Of a stretch of DNA of 64,000 nucleotides, positions 17,171 through 26,666 are shown piece after piece (the first letter of the stretch is position 1; every line of letters starts with the position of its first letter). Under the pieces are notes generated by a model. That model was not told the DNA's origin. It saw only the letters and a list, made by a program, of their open reading frames with translations, and searched no databases. This DNA comes from Alicyclobacillus_A sp963788285 (lineage in GTDB: Bacteria; Bacillota; Bacilli; Alicyclobacillales; Alicyclobacillaceae). Location: assembly GCA_963788285.1 (NCBI GenBank), contig CAWBGB010000008.1:336471-400470 (forward strand), read 5' to 3'. The translations under genes and the position numbers were made by a program.

Positions 17171-18340
17171 TTACAAACACTTCCTGAGAATAGCCAACAC
17201 GTCCTCTTTACCGAGTTTCTTAAAGTGGCCAATCGGCTGGAAGCGAACCGCCTGTTCGGCCATGCGTTCCAAATGCTCGTCTCCGATGTCGTAATCGGCC
17301 AGTCGCGTCGGAGCGCCGATGGACCTGAAGAACTCGCGCACTTTGGCAATCGCTAGCCGCGCCAGCTCTTCCTGCGACTTCCCATCTGGGTTGACCTTGA
17401 AGACGCGTACGGCGAGGTTGGCAAAACGCTCCGGATTGGCGTCCATCACGTACTCCATCCAGTTCGGACAGATGATGGCCAAGCCACCGCCGTGCGGGAT
17501 GTCGTAAATCGCGCTGATTTCGTGTTCAATCGCATGGCTCGCCCAATCGCCTTCCAAGCCCATGTTGATCATGCCGTTCAAGGCCATCGTGCTACAGTAC
17601 ATAATGGTCTCTCGCGCGTCGTAGTCTGTCGGGTTTTCGAGCACTGCGTGCGCATTTTCAATAATCGTCATGATGACCGCTTCAATCAGATGCTGTTGCA
17701 ACGGCGTATTGGACGTCGGATGGAAGTAGTGCTCAAAGCAGTGCATGAGCATATCGCAAATCCCGTACACGGTCTGATCGCGAGGGACTGTGAAGGTATT
17801 CTCCGGATCGCAGAAGGAAAACTTCGGGAACGTATACGGAGCGGCTCCGCCACCCAGTTTCTCTTTGGTCTCCCAATTTGTAATGACGCCGCCTGCGTTC
17901 ATCTCAGACCCTGTTGCGGCGAGCGTAAGGATGGTGCCGAGCGGTAGTGCGTCATGAGCTTTTGCCTTGCGCTGATATACATCCCATACATCGCCGTCAA
18001 ACTTGACCCCCATGGCAATTGCCTTCGAGCAGTCGAGTACAGATCCGCCACCGACCGCCAGTACCAGATCGACACCTTCTTTGCGGCAGATATCAATCCC
18101 CTTGTAGACAGTCGTTAACCGTGGATTCGGCTCTACACCCGGCAATTCGAAAATTTCGACGCCAGCGTTTTTCAAAATTCCAACGACTTTGTCGTACAGT
18201 CCAAACCGCTTAATGCTCCCCCCACCGTAAACCAACAGTACCTTCTTTCCGTACTTTGTCACTTCCTCAGCCAGGTGCGCTTCGATTTGTCCCTTCCCAT
18301 AGTACAACGTGGTCGGGTTATAAAACTTGAATGGATTCAT
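17171..18340 (-). CDS. Iron-containing alcohol dehydrogenase (YugJ/BdhA type)
   Basis: This 389-residue group III alcohol dehydrogenase probably reduces aldehydes such as butanal or acts on related alcohols with NAD(P)H. The cofactor loop is AVGGGSVLDCSKAIAMG (residues 95-111). The metal site is seen in GICDMLMHCFEH (D196, H200) and later in the histidines of DWASHAIEHE and IPHGGGLAI. ATG 18340 is preceded by a consensus AGGAGGG; the 78 extra residues of the longer frame are not coding. It is transcribed divergently from the HI0933-type gene. Substrate is not predictable by eye. Confidence 0.88.
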   Translation of the reverse strand: MNPFKFYNPTTLYYGKGQIEAHLAEEVTKYGKKVLLVYGGGSIKRFGLYDKVVGILKNAGVEIFELPGVEPNPRLTTVYKGIDICRKEGVDLVLAVGGGSVLDCSKAIAMGVKFDGDVWDVYQRKAKAHDALPLGTILTLAATGSEMNAGGVITNWETKEKLGGGAAPYTFPKFSFCDPENTFTVPRDQTVYGICDMLMHCFEHYFHPTSNTPLQQHLIEAVIMTIIENAHAVLENPTDYDARETIMYCSTMALNGMINMGLEGDWASHAIEHEISAIYDIPHGGGLAIICPNWMEYVMDANPERFANLAVRVFKVNPDGKSQEELARLAIAKVREFFRSIGAPTRLADYDIGDEHLERMAEQAVRFQPIGHFKKLGKEDVLAILRKCL

Positions 18341-18646
18341 TCCAAACTCCCTCCTATGTGAGCGAATTACATAATTCCATGTGGAATGGTTCAGCACGGA
18401 GATGATGTGTTTCATTACTGCCTGAAACACTTCGACCCGTTGCGCGTACCTATGTTGCAAATCGTTGATGTAACCAGCCCATTGGCGCTCAACACATGGT
18501 TCTCCTCTATTGTAACGAAATGCGCGTGTATGTTGAAATTGAAGGGCCATCAGCGCCTCCTCTCCATACCGCATCCTGAGACGTGGAATTTCGACCCGCC
18601 GAAGGGTACACTGTGGATGGTACAGTACGAGATGAGGAATGAGCGC

Positions 18647-19948
18647 ATGGCAACCCCAGCATTTGACGTGATTGTGGTGGGTGGAGGTCCAGCTGGGTTA
18701 ATGGCAAGTATCGCCGCTCAAACGTCCGGCGCCTCCACCCTGCTGATTGAAAAGGGAAACAAACTTGGACGAAAACTTGGTATTTCTGGCGGTGGCCGAT
18801 GCAACGTCACGAATGCGAAACCCTTGCCAGAACTGATACAAAACATTCCGGGTAACGGCCGCTTCCTACACTCTGCCTTACACCGTTTTTCCAACGAAGA
18901 TGTCCGGGCATTTTTCGAAGGATTAGGTATCAGGTTGAAAGAGGAGGACAGAGGCCGCGTCTTTCCTGTCACCGATAAAGCGGCCACCGTTGTGCAGGCC
19001 CTGGTCAACAAAGTGTACGATGTGGGAGTGGAAATCTGGGAGAACTGTCCCGTCACGGGCCTTGTGACAGACAACGGTCGAATTACAGGCGTATCCACGC
19101 ATCGCCATTCGTTGGTCGCAGCGAAAGCCGTTGTGATTGCCACCGGCGGTTGCAGCGTTCCCAAGACGGGAAGTACCGGTGACGCGTACCCCTGGGCACG
19201 AGCTGTGGGACACACCATTGTGCCTCCATATCCCACGGAAGTCCCGCTCACCAGCGATGAATGGTTCATCCGCAAGCGCGCACTGCAAGGATTATCGGTC
19301 CGCAACACAACGGTCACCATTCTTGACGATAGGAAGAAAAAGCTCACGGTCGAACACGGGGACCTGTTGTTTACCCACTTCGGGCTCAGCGGCCCTGTCG
19401 CATTGCGCTGCAGTCACTACGTATCCACGGCACATCGCAAACGGCCAGGGATTCGGTTACTTGCCCAGGTGGACGGGCACCCTGAACGCAGTCTTCAAGA
19501 ATTGGTGGATGAACTGTTCTATCGAAAATCCACACAACCGAAGCGTCATCTCAACAACGTCTTGTCTGATTTGCTGCCTGAGCGACTGGCTTACGTGGTG
19601 CTCGAGACGCTCGGCGTTTCCGGGGACGTCTCGATGACTGACATCCCGAATGTCAAGTTGGAGGAGATTGCCAAACAGACGAAGCGCTTTCCGGTGGCGA
19701 TAACCGGTACCTTGCCGCTGGCTCAAGCCACCGTCACTGGCGGAGGCGTGTCCGTGAAGGAAATTGATCCAAGGACGATGGGATCTAAGGTGTGTGAAGG
19801 GCTGTTTTTCTGCGGGGAAGTGATGGACGTCCACGCACACACCGGCGGGTACAATATCACGGTGGCGTTTTCTACCGGACATTTGGCGGGCTGTAGCGCG
19901 GCGGATTACGCTTCTGTGTCTTCCGTAGGACCAGTTGAACAGCCGTAA
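18647..19948 (+). CDS. HI0933/YtfP-family FAD-dependent oxidoreductase
   Basis: This 433-residue flavoprotein has an N-terminal dinucleotide fold (VIVVGGGPAGLMASIAAQ), then the family signature GNKLGRKLGISGGGRCNVTN and C-terminal GEVMDVHAHTGGYNITVAF. The reaction of this conserved family is unknown. I chose ATG 18647 (MATPAFDV) with GAGGA eight bases upstream, since the first 87 residues of the long frame lack any family match. Two small unknown genes follow on the same strand. Confidence 0.86.
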   Translation: MATPAFDVIVVGGGPAGLMASIAAQTSGASTLLIEKGNKLGRKLGISGGGRCNVTNAKPLPELIQNIPGNGRFLHSALHRFSNEDVRAFFEGLGIRLKEEDRGRVFPVTDKAATVVQALVNKVYDVGVEIWENCPVTGLVTDNGRITGVSTHRHSLVAAKAVVIATGGCSVPKTGSTGDAYPWARAVGHTIVPPYPTEVPLTSDEWFIRKRALQGLSVRNTTVTILDDRKKKLTVEHGDLLFTHFGLSGPVALRCSHYVSTAHRKRPGIRLLAQVDGHPERSLQELVDELFYRKSTQPKRHLNNVLSDLLPERLAYVVLETLGVSGDVSMTDIPNVKLEEIAKQTKRFPVAITGTLPLAQATVTGGGVSVKEIDPRTMGSKVCEGLFFCGEVMDVHAHTGGYNITVAFSTGHLAGCSAADYASVSSVGPVEQP

Positions 19949-20091
19949 GAGATGGCAACTGCGGTATGACTTGCGAGGATGGGGCGTACACTCTACACAA
20001 AGCTCATCATAAAAATTTCACAGTAAAACGTGTGACGTTCAGGCCAATTGTTTCGTCTATTTCTTCGAACGCATCGAAGCAGGTGATGACC

Positions 20092-20508
20092 ATGACATCC
20101 ACCCCATTCCGATGGTACCGATTAACAGGAACTGTATGCGGGGACGCGAACACAGACACACCCGGTACCGTTTTCATCCATTATGTGGAGGCCGCCTCCC
20201 GGCACAACGCCGTGAAGCATTACGGTGGCAAGCGAACTTTCTTCAATGCGGAGGGGAAAAAGGTAGTCGTTCAGTTCCCTACCCGCGAGCAGCAGGTGGA
20301 GATCCTGCCACTGAACTGGTCCCCAAGTTCCTTAGCCCAGGCGCCAACGGAACCGGGATTGGTGGTGAAAGTTACCCCTGCGGTCAGATACCGCTGTAAT
20401 CATTGCGGGAAAGTGCGCTTTTCGGAGCATCGTTATCCTTTCATGTGGTGCAATTGCTCACACAAAGCGTTTCCGGATCCCCTCTATTTAGAAGTAGAAA
20501 AAGGGTGA
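20092..20508 (+). CDS. Unknown protein with a C-terminal zinc-ribbon
   Basis: This 138-residue protein (start ATG 20092, AGGTGAT upstream; ATG 20086 is an alternative) has an alpha/beta-looking N-terminal domain. Its C-terminal treble resembles a zinc ribbon, with CNHCGKVRFSEHR followed by WCNCSH. I do not recognise the family. It sits six bases before the next small gene and is probably co-transcribed with it. Confidence 0.65.
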   Translation: MTSTPFRWYRLTGTVCGDANTDTPGTVFIHYVEAASRHNAVKHYGGKRTFFNAEGKKVVVQFPTREQQVEILPLNWSPSSLAQAPTEPGLVVKVTPAVRYRCNHCGKVRFSEHRYPFMWCNCSHKAFPDPLYLEVEKG

Positions 20509-20514
20509 GCGCAC

Positions 20515-20919
20515 ATGTCTTCACACGCGATTATCGACGTCGAGACATGGACCAGAAAAAAGATTCACACGCTGTTGCGTAAATACGGCCAACCATGTCT
20601 CGTCGAAAACGACGGGTACTTTTCACTGTACCTGGTGAATCCCGAAATCCTACATCACATTCCTCCTGTCTATTGGAACAAGTTTGTCGACATTTGCGAT
20701 GCCTTTACGGAATCCTGGCTGAGCCGAACCGGAATCGGTGAGGTGATGGAGCAGTGTTTCGTAGGAAAGGAATTGACAGACGAACTGCTGGAGGACGTCA
20801 TAAATACCATCGTAGAAAAACTTCATCAGTTGGAACAGCAATGTGAGACCACGTATATCGAACGCCTCGAAAACCTGTTGATACAGGAGCTGACACACCC
20901 CGAAATGGCCAAACACTAG
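20515..20919 (+). CDS. Unknown small acidic helical protein
   Basis: This 134-residue protein is mostly helical, with a C-terminal half rich in Glu, Leu and Gln (LTDELLEDVINTIVEKLHQL) that could form a coiled coil. No motif I can name. ATG 20515 follows AAGGGTG and lies six bases after the zinc-ribbon gene, which suggests a two-gene unit. Confidence 0.65.
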   Translation: MSSHAIIDVETWTRKKIHTLLRKYGQPCLVENDGYFSLYLVNPEILHHIPPVYWNKFVDICDAFTESWLSRTGIGEVMEQCFVGKELTDELLEDVINTIVEKLHQLEQQCETTYIERLENLLIQELTHPEMAKH

Positions 20920-21001
20920 CGTCTGTCTTGTTGCGTCAGATGTTTGAACGAATATGACGTTCCTGATCACAGGCGTTTTCCCGGAAATAGTTGCGGGCCA
21001 G

Positions 21002-21463
21002 CTAGGTAGTTCCGTGCGACAACCTTTCCAGGATGCGCTGCAACGCATCACGGAACCTTTGTCCATCCGCCTCCGTCCGTGCCTTTGGTCCTTTGCTGCG
21101 CCCAGTTGCTCGTCGTTGCTTCGCACTCAGTTCACGTTCCAATAACAATCTGTCGATGTTCTCTTCGGTGAATTCCAAACCTGTCGGAGATAGAGCCGCT
21201 GCACCTCTTCCGAGCGCAAGTGCGGCCAATCCGTAGTCCTGGGTGATCACCAGCGTACTGCCCCGATATTGAATGAGGCTGATGATCTTCATGTCCGTCG
21301 CCTGCGGAGAGGAATCTACGGTAATGTGTTCTTGCGACCTGATGTCGTGTGCGATGGAACTCACCGTTACCACCCGGGCGCCATGTTCAGGCGCCATCTG
21401 CAAAATCGCCTGCAAGGCGTCTCGGGGCATGGCATCGGCATCTACAAACACTTCAAGAAACAT
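21002..21463 (-). CDS. yqxD: YaiI/YqxD family (UPF0178) protein
   Basis: This 153-residue conserved protein belongs to the YaiI/YqxD family, which has a NYN/PIN-like nuclease fold but no established substrate. Family features: VDADAMPRDALQ at the N-terminus, then SSPQATDMKIISL and VITQDYGLAALALGRGA, with the acidic Asp residues that would bind metal. ATG 21463 has AGGAGGAAG upstream. The basic C-terminus (RRATGRSKGPKART) is normal for the family. Confidence 0.85.
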   Translation of the reverse strand: MFLEVFVDADAMPRDALQAILQMAPEHGARVVTVSSIAHDIRSQEHITVDSSPQATDMKIISLIQYRGSTLVITQDYGLAALALGRGAAALSPTGLEFTEENIDRLLLERELSAKQRRATGRSKGPKARTEADGQRFRDALQRILERLSHGTT

Positions 21464-21473
21464 GCTCTTCCTC

Positions 21474-22639
21474 CTACCTGAACAACGACGAATCTTGCGC
21501 AGGCACCGGCATCATTGTTCTTGGGTGGCGCAGTTTACGTAGCAGGAACATCAGATAGGTGCACGCGACAGCAAACACCACCGCTGACGTTACGTAGAGC
21601 ACGCCGCGCCCTGCGTTCAAGTATCCTCCCCCAAGCGATCCAATGGCTGTTCCCACATTGTTACCGAAAATGCGCACCCCGAACATCATCTGTGAGTACT
21701 CAGTCGGTGTGGTGATGATCAGGAACGTCGCGTCCACAATGGATCCAGGGACGCTGGTTGACGCCGTCCGCAACAGATAGATGCCAGAGAACACGTACAC
21801 GTTCCCGAGCAATCCAAGTCCTAACGTAAAGATGATGGACAGTGCAAAGCTGAGCAACAGTGTACGTTCATACTTGAGGTGGCAAAGCAGTGGCGCCACG
21901 GCAAAGCCACCAAGCGACATCACAAACGTGCTGCGGAAATGGGTGCGACAATGTTGTCTCCAAGGCCGAACTGAGCCGTCAGAATCAGCCTTGCAAAAGG
22001 ATTGAACAGCCCAGTGGCAATCCCGAAGATCATTGCGTACGCGCACATCGCCAGCAGCCTTTGATACCGCAATTTAAACATTCGCGACGATGTTACATCT
22101 TCCACTCGGACGAAGTATCGGATCAAAGGAGAGATAAGGGCAATGGCCGCTCCGAGGAACATGGCCACTCGGTACGATGCGTACACGCAAATGGGAGCCG
22201 CCACAATGGATCCAACGCCCATCACAAACGTGTACATGGCGAAAAATCGACTGAGCAGACGCGCCTTCTCCTGGTTGTGCGTCAACGCAGTGAGCACCAC
22301 GTTCTCCGTGGAGGTAAGCAATGCACCACCCAATCCGGACACACTAGCTGTGATAAGCCATATTGAGGCACGGTGACCGAGAGCCGTGACTAGATAGCTC
22401 AAGCCAAGCAGCAATGTAGCAAACTTGACAATTTTTGAGGCGCCAATTCTGTCCGCAACAGTTCCTAGCAACAGTACGGAAACGCCCGACACCGCAGCAT
22501 TAGTGGCCAAGAGCAATCCGATGGTCGCATCGGATAATCCGGCCGATTTATATAGAAACGGCAGCGCGTAGAGCACAATCCCCAAACCGAGACTGAGAAA
22601 AACCTCGCTGATGAAGTACAAGACAAGCGGTTTGTTCAT
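21474..22639 (-). pseudogene. MFS transporter with one frameshift
   Basis: A major-facilitator transporter of about 388 residues begins at ATG 22639 (MNKPLVLYF, AAAGGAG upstream). The first seven or so helices are intact, including the loop GTVADRIGASKIVKFATLLL typical of MFS motif A. Near 21935 the frame ends at ARL-stop and the reading continues in the next frame from STFVMSLGGFAVAPLL to the end. One missing base explains everything and restores a 12-helix length. Substrate unknown; the layout resembles drug or sugar efflux members. It could be a sequencing error. Confidence 0.75.
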
Positions 22640-22872
22640 AGTGACTCCTTTAACATCGAAAAAGGTTGAAATCCCCCAAGACTTCGCGATGGGTTTACCC
22701 GAGATCTCAAGTATACCGGAGGAACTGCTCTGGTGGCCGAGCGTTTTCGTTGTCCTGACATGAACGTGTTGCAACATACCTTACCACAGTCAGCAAACGT
22801 TCGAGCTTGTTCCCTTGATTCTTCTCTCACGCCTCTGTGAATGGCCGATAGAAACGACAGATCCCCGACCTC

Positions 22873-22903
22873 GTTTACCCCCGGACGTAGCCCGGGGGTG
22901 AAC
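22873..22903. terminator. Stable hairpin, possible terminator
   Basis: GTTTACCCCCGG (22873-22884) pairs with CCCGGGGGTGAAC (22891-22903) with one wobble. There is no T-run on either side, so a factor-independent terminator role is uncertain. It lies about 60 bases beyond the 3' end of the small gene at 22966-23163. Confidence 0.35.
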
Positions 22904-22965
22904 CGGTTTGGGGGCCGCCGTTTTCGTCTGACTCACGGATCAAGACGTAAACTGTGCGACTGCAG

Positions 22966-23163
22966 CTACTGCAAGTTGCTGACGGAAGATCCGTACTCGC
23001 CACCAAGCCGCCGCGAGTACTTGCCCTGTTGAGGAGTGCCATAGCGATGGTTCATCAGCTTCTCCACACTTTCGCCGCGAGCCATGCTTTGACTCGCGAG
23101 TGCGTCCATCACGGGTCCGGAAGCTTCGTCACCGCGTCCAATCGACTTTCTTCTCGATGTCAT
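22966..23163 (-). CDS. Unknown small basic protein
   Basis: A 65-residue protein starts MTSRRKSIGRGDEASGPVMD at ATG 23163, eight bases after GGAGGG (ATG 23169 is an alternative). It is hydrophilic, with several Arg, Gly and Ser residues and LMNHRYGTPQQGKYSRRLGG toward the end. No family recognised; small basic proteins of this kind are common in spore-formers. Confidence 0.5.
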   Translation of the reverse strand: MTSRRKSIGRGDEASGPVMDALASQSMARGESVEKLMNHRYGTPQQGKYSRRLGGEYGSSVSNLQ

Positions 23164-23258
23164 CGGCATCTCCCTCCGCTGACAGCGGACCCAAACCGAC
23201 ATTTAGAGTACCCCGAGAACGCCTTCATTAATCGTGCGAAACCTCATCTCCAGTGGGA

Positions 23259-23298
23259 TAAAAAAGCGGACAGGCCACAGATTGGCCCATCCGCTTTG
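23259..23298 (-). terminator. Intrinsic terminator after the uracil permease gene
   Basis: AAAAGCGGA (23262-23270) pairs with TCCGCTTT (23290-23297), with an inner GGCCA/TGGCC stem. On the minus strand it is followed by TTTATC, about 45 bases downstream of the permease stop codon. Confidence 0.7.
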
Positions 23299-23343
23299 TC
23301 CAGTCACTTCAATGTCATATCCCAATGAAAATCATCACGCCAC

Positions 23344-24522
23344 TCATTTTTGGTTGCCCTTTTTGTCCACTGTAAAGTCCGGAATCATCCAGTATACCAG
23401 CAACCCAGCGAGCGTCGCGTATGCAATTCCGTTGTTCGGATAACCGACACCGATGATGAAGATGATGGCAACCACAATCAGGTTCTTCATATTCGCCAGA
23501 TTCACCTTCTCCTCAATCACATGGCGGATACCCATAGCAGCAATCATGCCAAACAGCAAAATGCTGATGCCGCCCATTACAGGCGTGGGGATGGTCTGAA
23601 TCAAAGCACCCACTTTGCCACACAAGCCGAGGATGATAGCGATGACAGCAGCACCCTCAATAATGCGACTGGAAAATTGGCGGGTAATCGCAAGAACCCC
23701 TAGATTTTCCGCGTACGTGGTCTGAGCGGGTCCACCGATGAACGCGGACACAGCTGTGGCTAAGCCATTGCCTATTAAAATGCTAGAAAATCCAGGATTC
23801 TTGGTCACATCGCGCTGGATAATTTCGTTCAACACGAACATATGGCCAAGGTCTTCGATGATGGTCACGAGCGCAATCGGTGCCATCGCAAATATCACGT
23901 CACCTGTGAAGTGTGGCAAGACGAAGTGCGGGATGGCAATCACCGGTGCCTGTTTCAGCGCGGAAAAATCGACGAGCCCGCGCGCAAGAGCGTACACATA
24001 CCCAACGATGATGCCAATCAGTAGAGGAATGATTCGCATTTGCCGGGGGCCAGCCAACGAAGCGATGATAGCCACCACGAGACTGACAATGGCTACATCC
24101 CAGTGCTCTGCAGCCATGTTCGAAACCGCCTGCGTCGCAAGCGACAAGCCGATAATGGACACCACCGGTCCAACGACGACCGGAGGAATGATCCTTCGAA
24201 TGTATTGGAATCCAAAGGCGGCCACCAACAGCGAAACTAGTGCGTACACCACGGCGACAGCAATCAGCCCTGCCGCAGCTTCTCCAGGTGACTGGTGCTT
24301 GCTCACGTAGAGGGTCAGCGGTGCAATGAATGCAAAGGATGAACCTAGGTACGCCGGCACCTTGCCGCGCGTGATCAAGTGAAAAATGAGCGTTCCAAGG
24401 CCACTCGCGACCAGTGTGCTGCCTGGATCCAACCCAGTGAGGAACGGCACCAACACGGTGGATCCAAACATAGCGAAAACGTGTTGCACGGACAACGGAA
24501 TGGCCCGCAAAAATCTTTCCAT
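23344..24522 (-). CDS. uraA: Uracil/xanthine permease, NCS2 family (UraA-like)
   Basis: This 392-residue integral membrane protein of the nucleobase-cation symporter 2 family imports uracil (or a purine base). Family signature GGPAQTTYAENLGVLAITR is present near residue 280, and the N-terminal SVQHVFAMFGSTVLVPFLTG carries the conserved QH. Substrate assignment to uracil rests on length and overall pattern. ATG 24522 has GAAGGGGG upstream; the longer frame is not coding. No pyr or pur genes adjoin, and I saw no purine riboswitch in the leader. Confidence 0.85.
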   Translation of the reverse strand: MERFLRAIPLSVQHVFAMFGSTVLVPFLTGLDPGSTLVASGLGTLIFHLITRGKVPAYLGSSFAFIAPLTLYVSKHQSPGEAAAGLIAVAVVYALVSLLVAAFGFQYIRRIIPPVVVGPVVSIIGLSLATQAVSNMAAEHWDVAIVSLVVAIIASLAGPRQMRIIPLLIGIIVGYVYALARGLVDFSALKQAPVIAIPHFVLPHFTGDVIFAMAPIALVTIIEDLGHMFVLNEIIQRDVTKNPGFSSILIGNGLATAVSAFIGGPAQTTYAENLGVLAITRQFSSRIIEGAAVIAIILGLCGKVGALIQTIPTPVMGGISILLFGMIAAMGIRHVIEEKVNLANMKNLIVVAIIFIIGVGYPNNGIAYATLAGLLVYWMIPDFTVDKKGNQK

Positions 24523-24703
24523 ACCAATAAATCCCCCTTCGATGATTCCGAAGCAGATGAGACCGTTTGTCGTTACATCTCTTGCGAATTTCCTAATGGC
24601 CCACCCTAATATACAGTTCCGAGCAGATATAGTACAGCGGTACACGACAATCCGATGCGACATGTGGTATACGCAACGTACCCGTGATAGATGGAACAAG
24701 TGA

Positions 24704-25975
24704 CTACCAGCACTTTCTCCGAAACCACAACAGAGCTGCACCACAGAGTGAAAGCACTAGGGCCGGCCAGACGTTTTTCCAACCGCTAAAGACGATAAAC
24801 AGAACCGTCGTGGCGAGAGAGAGCGCCGCTAACACCCTGCGTTTTCCGTGGTCGCGGAAGACGCCGCCCCAAGGCTCGGAATCGACCAAGGCGACAGCGA
24901 AGACGACGGCATAGCCAATCAGCGCGGTCAGCGAACTTGCGGCCACCGCCGCAGTAAAGATGGGAAGCCGAGACCCCAGCACAAGCACGAGCGCAATTCC
25001 CCAAGGAATCAGAGGATGGTATTCACCTCGATGCTCTCGCCACGAGCGTGGAAGCGGCAGTAACCCATCGCGCGTCGTTGCCTGTACAAGTGTCGTGGTG
25101 GCAATCAACCAAGAGAGCAGGGACCCGACCACCACCACCAAGGCCCCCCACCCAATCACTGCCGCTGCAACCGGTCCCGACAATTGCCCCACCAAGATTA
25201 GCGGATTGGTATAGCGTGAGAGCTTGTCTACCGGCACGGAGGCAATCGCGGAACAAGCAACAAGGATATACAATACGCCGACCAGCAAAGACCCAATCAT
25301 CATTCCAATGGCCAACGATCGGCGGCTTTTGTATGCGCCCGACGGTACCGCGACAGCCTCCCATCCGGAATAGGTCCAGAACGCAAAAAACGTGGCCTGT
25401 AATACAGCAGCCCAGCCATGAGGGAGACTAGGGTGAAAAACCCAATCCGACGCACGCATCATGCTCATTTGTGCAGGATGTATCCACCCAATGACAATGC
25501 AGAGTACGAGTAGGCCGACAGTGCCGATGGTAAGGACACGTTGTAAGAGGGCGCCCATGTGAATGCCCGCAGACGTGACACCTGCTAATGTCAGTACGAT
25601 GAGGCTACTCAACGCAGACGCATGCGGTACCCCCAACTCCCGGAGCATTCCGGTGAGGGCAATGAACAGCGCTTGCGCCGCTCCTGCGGCAGACACCAAA
25701 AACAACCAGGCTGTCCACAGGCCCAGCCAAGGTCGGGACTTGTCCCTGATGTAGACGTATGGGCCACCCGACTGACTGAGGACGCCGACAAGGTCGCTGA
25801 ACGTCAGGGCCATAGGTAAGCTCAGTACGACGACGAGTACCCACGCCGCGACGGCAGAGGCTCCCGCCGTCCTCACAGTCAGTGCGAGGACTGAAAAAAT
25901 GCCCGCACCGACCATGCTTCCAACGGTGAGTGCGACCGCATCTAACGTATGTAGTTGCCGTGAAGACGTCTGCAA
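24704..25975 (-). CDS. APC-family amino acid permease
   Basis: This 423-residue protein has about 12 membrane helices. The opening AVALTVGSMVGAGIFSV is the unwound helix-1 motif that binds the amino-acid backbone in the APC superfamily, and FFAFWTYSGWEAVAVPSGAY matches helix 6. The start is TTG 25975 with a consensus AAGGAGG nine bases before it. Substrate unknown. The gene is divergent from tlp. Confidence 0.82.
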   Translation of the reverse strand: MQTSSRQLHTLDAVALTVGSMVGAGIFSVLALTVRTAGASAVAAWVLVVVLSLPMALTFSDLVGVLSQSGGPYVYIRDKSRPWLGLWTAWLFLVSAAGAAQALFIALTGMLRELGVPHASALSSLIVLTLAGVTSAGIHMGALLQRVLTIGTVGLLVLCIVIGWIHPAQMSMMRASDWVFHPSLPHGWAAVLQATFFAFWTYSGWEAVAVPSGAYKSRRSLAIGMMIGSLLVGVLYILVACSAIASVPVDKLSRYTNPLILVGQLSGPVAAAVIGWGALVVVVGSLLSWLIATTTLVQATTRDGLLPLPRSWREHRGEYHPLIPWGIALVLVLGSRLPIFTAAVAASSLTALIGYAVVFAVALVDSEPWGGVFRDHGKRRVLAALSLATTVLFIVFSGWKNVWPALVLSLCGAALLWFRRKCW

Positions 25976-26125
25976 AACCGTGTATCCTCCTTACTCCAGA
26001 TCCCTGAGCCTAGGCCGTCAAAAAGTGACTGTCCGCGCCCACATAAATCGGTGATCGGTGCGCAGAATATGGTTCTGTGCGAGTCCCTCAACCCCAATCC
26101 ATCAGCGTGAAGGGAGATTGCGTGT

Positions 26126-26356
26126 ATGCCAAAGCCAGATGATCGGAGTGACAATGTGGAACGCATTGCGGACAACATCCAAAATACCATGGCAAATCTG
26201 CGAGAGGCCGACGACTTCCTCAAGGCGCACGGCGACGAAATGAACGCGAAGGACCGCGAAGCGCTGGAAACCAAAAACGAACGCCGAGAACGAGCCATTG
26301 AAGGATTGCGGGAAGAAATTACGGATGAAGCGGATTCGCTGCAAGATCTGCAATAA
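26126..26356 (+). CDS. tlp: Small acid-soluble spore protein Tlp
   Basis: This 76-residue protein begins MPKPDDRSDNVERIADNIQN and has KNERREXXIEGLREEI-type helices, the pattern of the thioredoxin-like spore protein Tlp, a minor SASP packed in the spore core. ATG 26126 follows AAGGGAGA. A single-gene unit with its own terminator. Expression in the forespore under sigma-G is expected from the family, but I could not find a convincing sigma-G box. Confidence 0.85.
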   Translation: MPKPDDRSDNVERIADNIQNTMANLREADDFLKAHGDEMNAKDREALETKNERRERAIEGLREEITDEADSLQDLQ

Positions 26357-26373
26357 CCGCACACACCCGGCAA

Positions 26374-26402
26374 AAGGGGCTGCACAGGGCAGCCCCTTCT
26401 CC
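26374..26402 (+). terminator. Intrinsic terminator after tlp
   Basis: AAGGGGCTGC (26374-26383) and GCAGCCCCTT (26389-26398) form a perfect 10-bp stem with a five-base loop. It also faces the small minus-strand frame at 26417-26575 and may end both. Confidence 0.75.
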
Positions 26403-26416
26403 ACATGTCCGGCCAG

Positions 26417-26575
26417 CTACTCCAGTGGTCCAAACTCCAGTTCTTCAAGTTCCTCAATCGTCCCATCCGACCAGCGAACGACGAGGTGCCGCATGATGCA
26501 CGCTGGATTGGTAACAATATCGAAAATCACACCATCTTTCACCTGTCCTGGGATGTAGAATGGTATCTCCCACAT
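26417..26575 (-). CDS. Small hypothetical protein
   Basis: A 52-residue frame reads MWEIPFYIPGQVKDGVIFDI, then MRHLVVRWSDGTIEELEELE to TAG at 26417. The alternation of strand residues and an acidic tail look protein-like, and it is followed on its strand by the shared terminator. ATG 26575 has only a distant AGAGGTGAT. No family recognised. Confidence 0.45.
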   Translation of the reverse strand: MWEIPFYIPGQVKDGVIFDIVTNPACIMRHLVVRWSDGTIEELEELEFGPLE

Positions 26576-26666
26576 CGAACGACACGTTCCATCACCTCTC
26601 TAGACGAGTTTCCGCAGAGTATACTGGAGAAGATAGAAAACAGAAACGCGAAGGCAAGGTGAAATC

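Noticed and set aside
22872..22903. Possible CRISPR or tRNA-like element from a strong GC palindrome
   Set aside because: Only one copy is present, no spacers or cloverleaf can be drawn; kept only as a hairpin.
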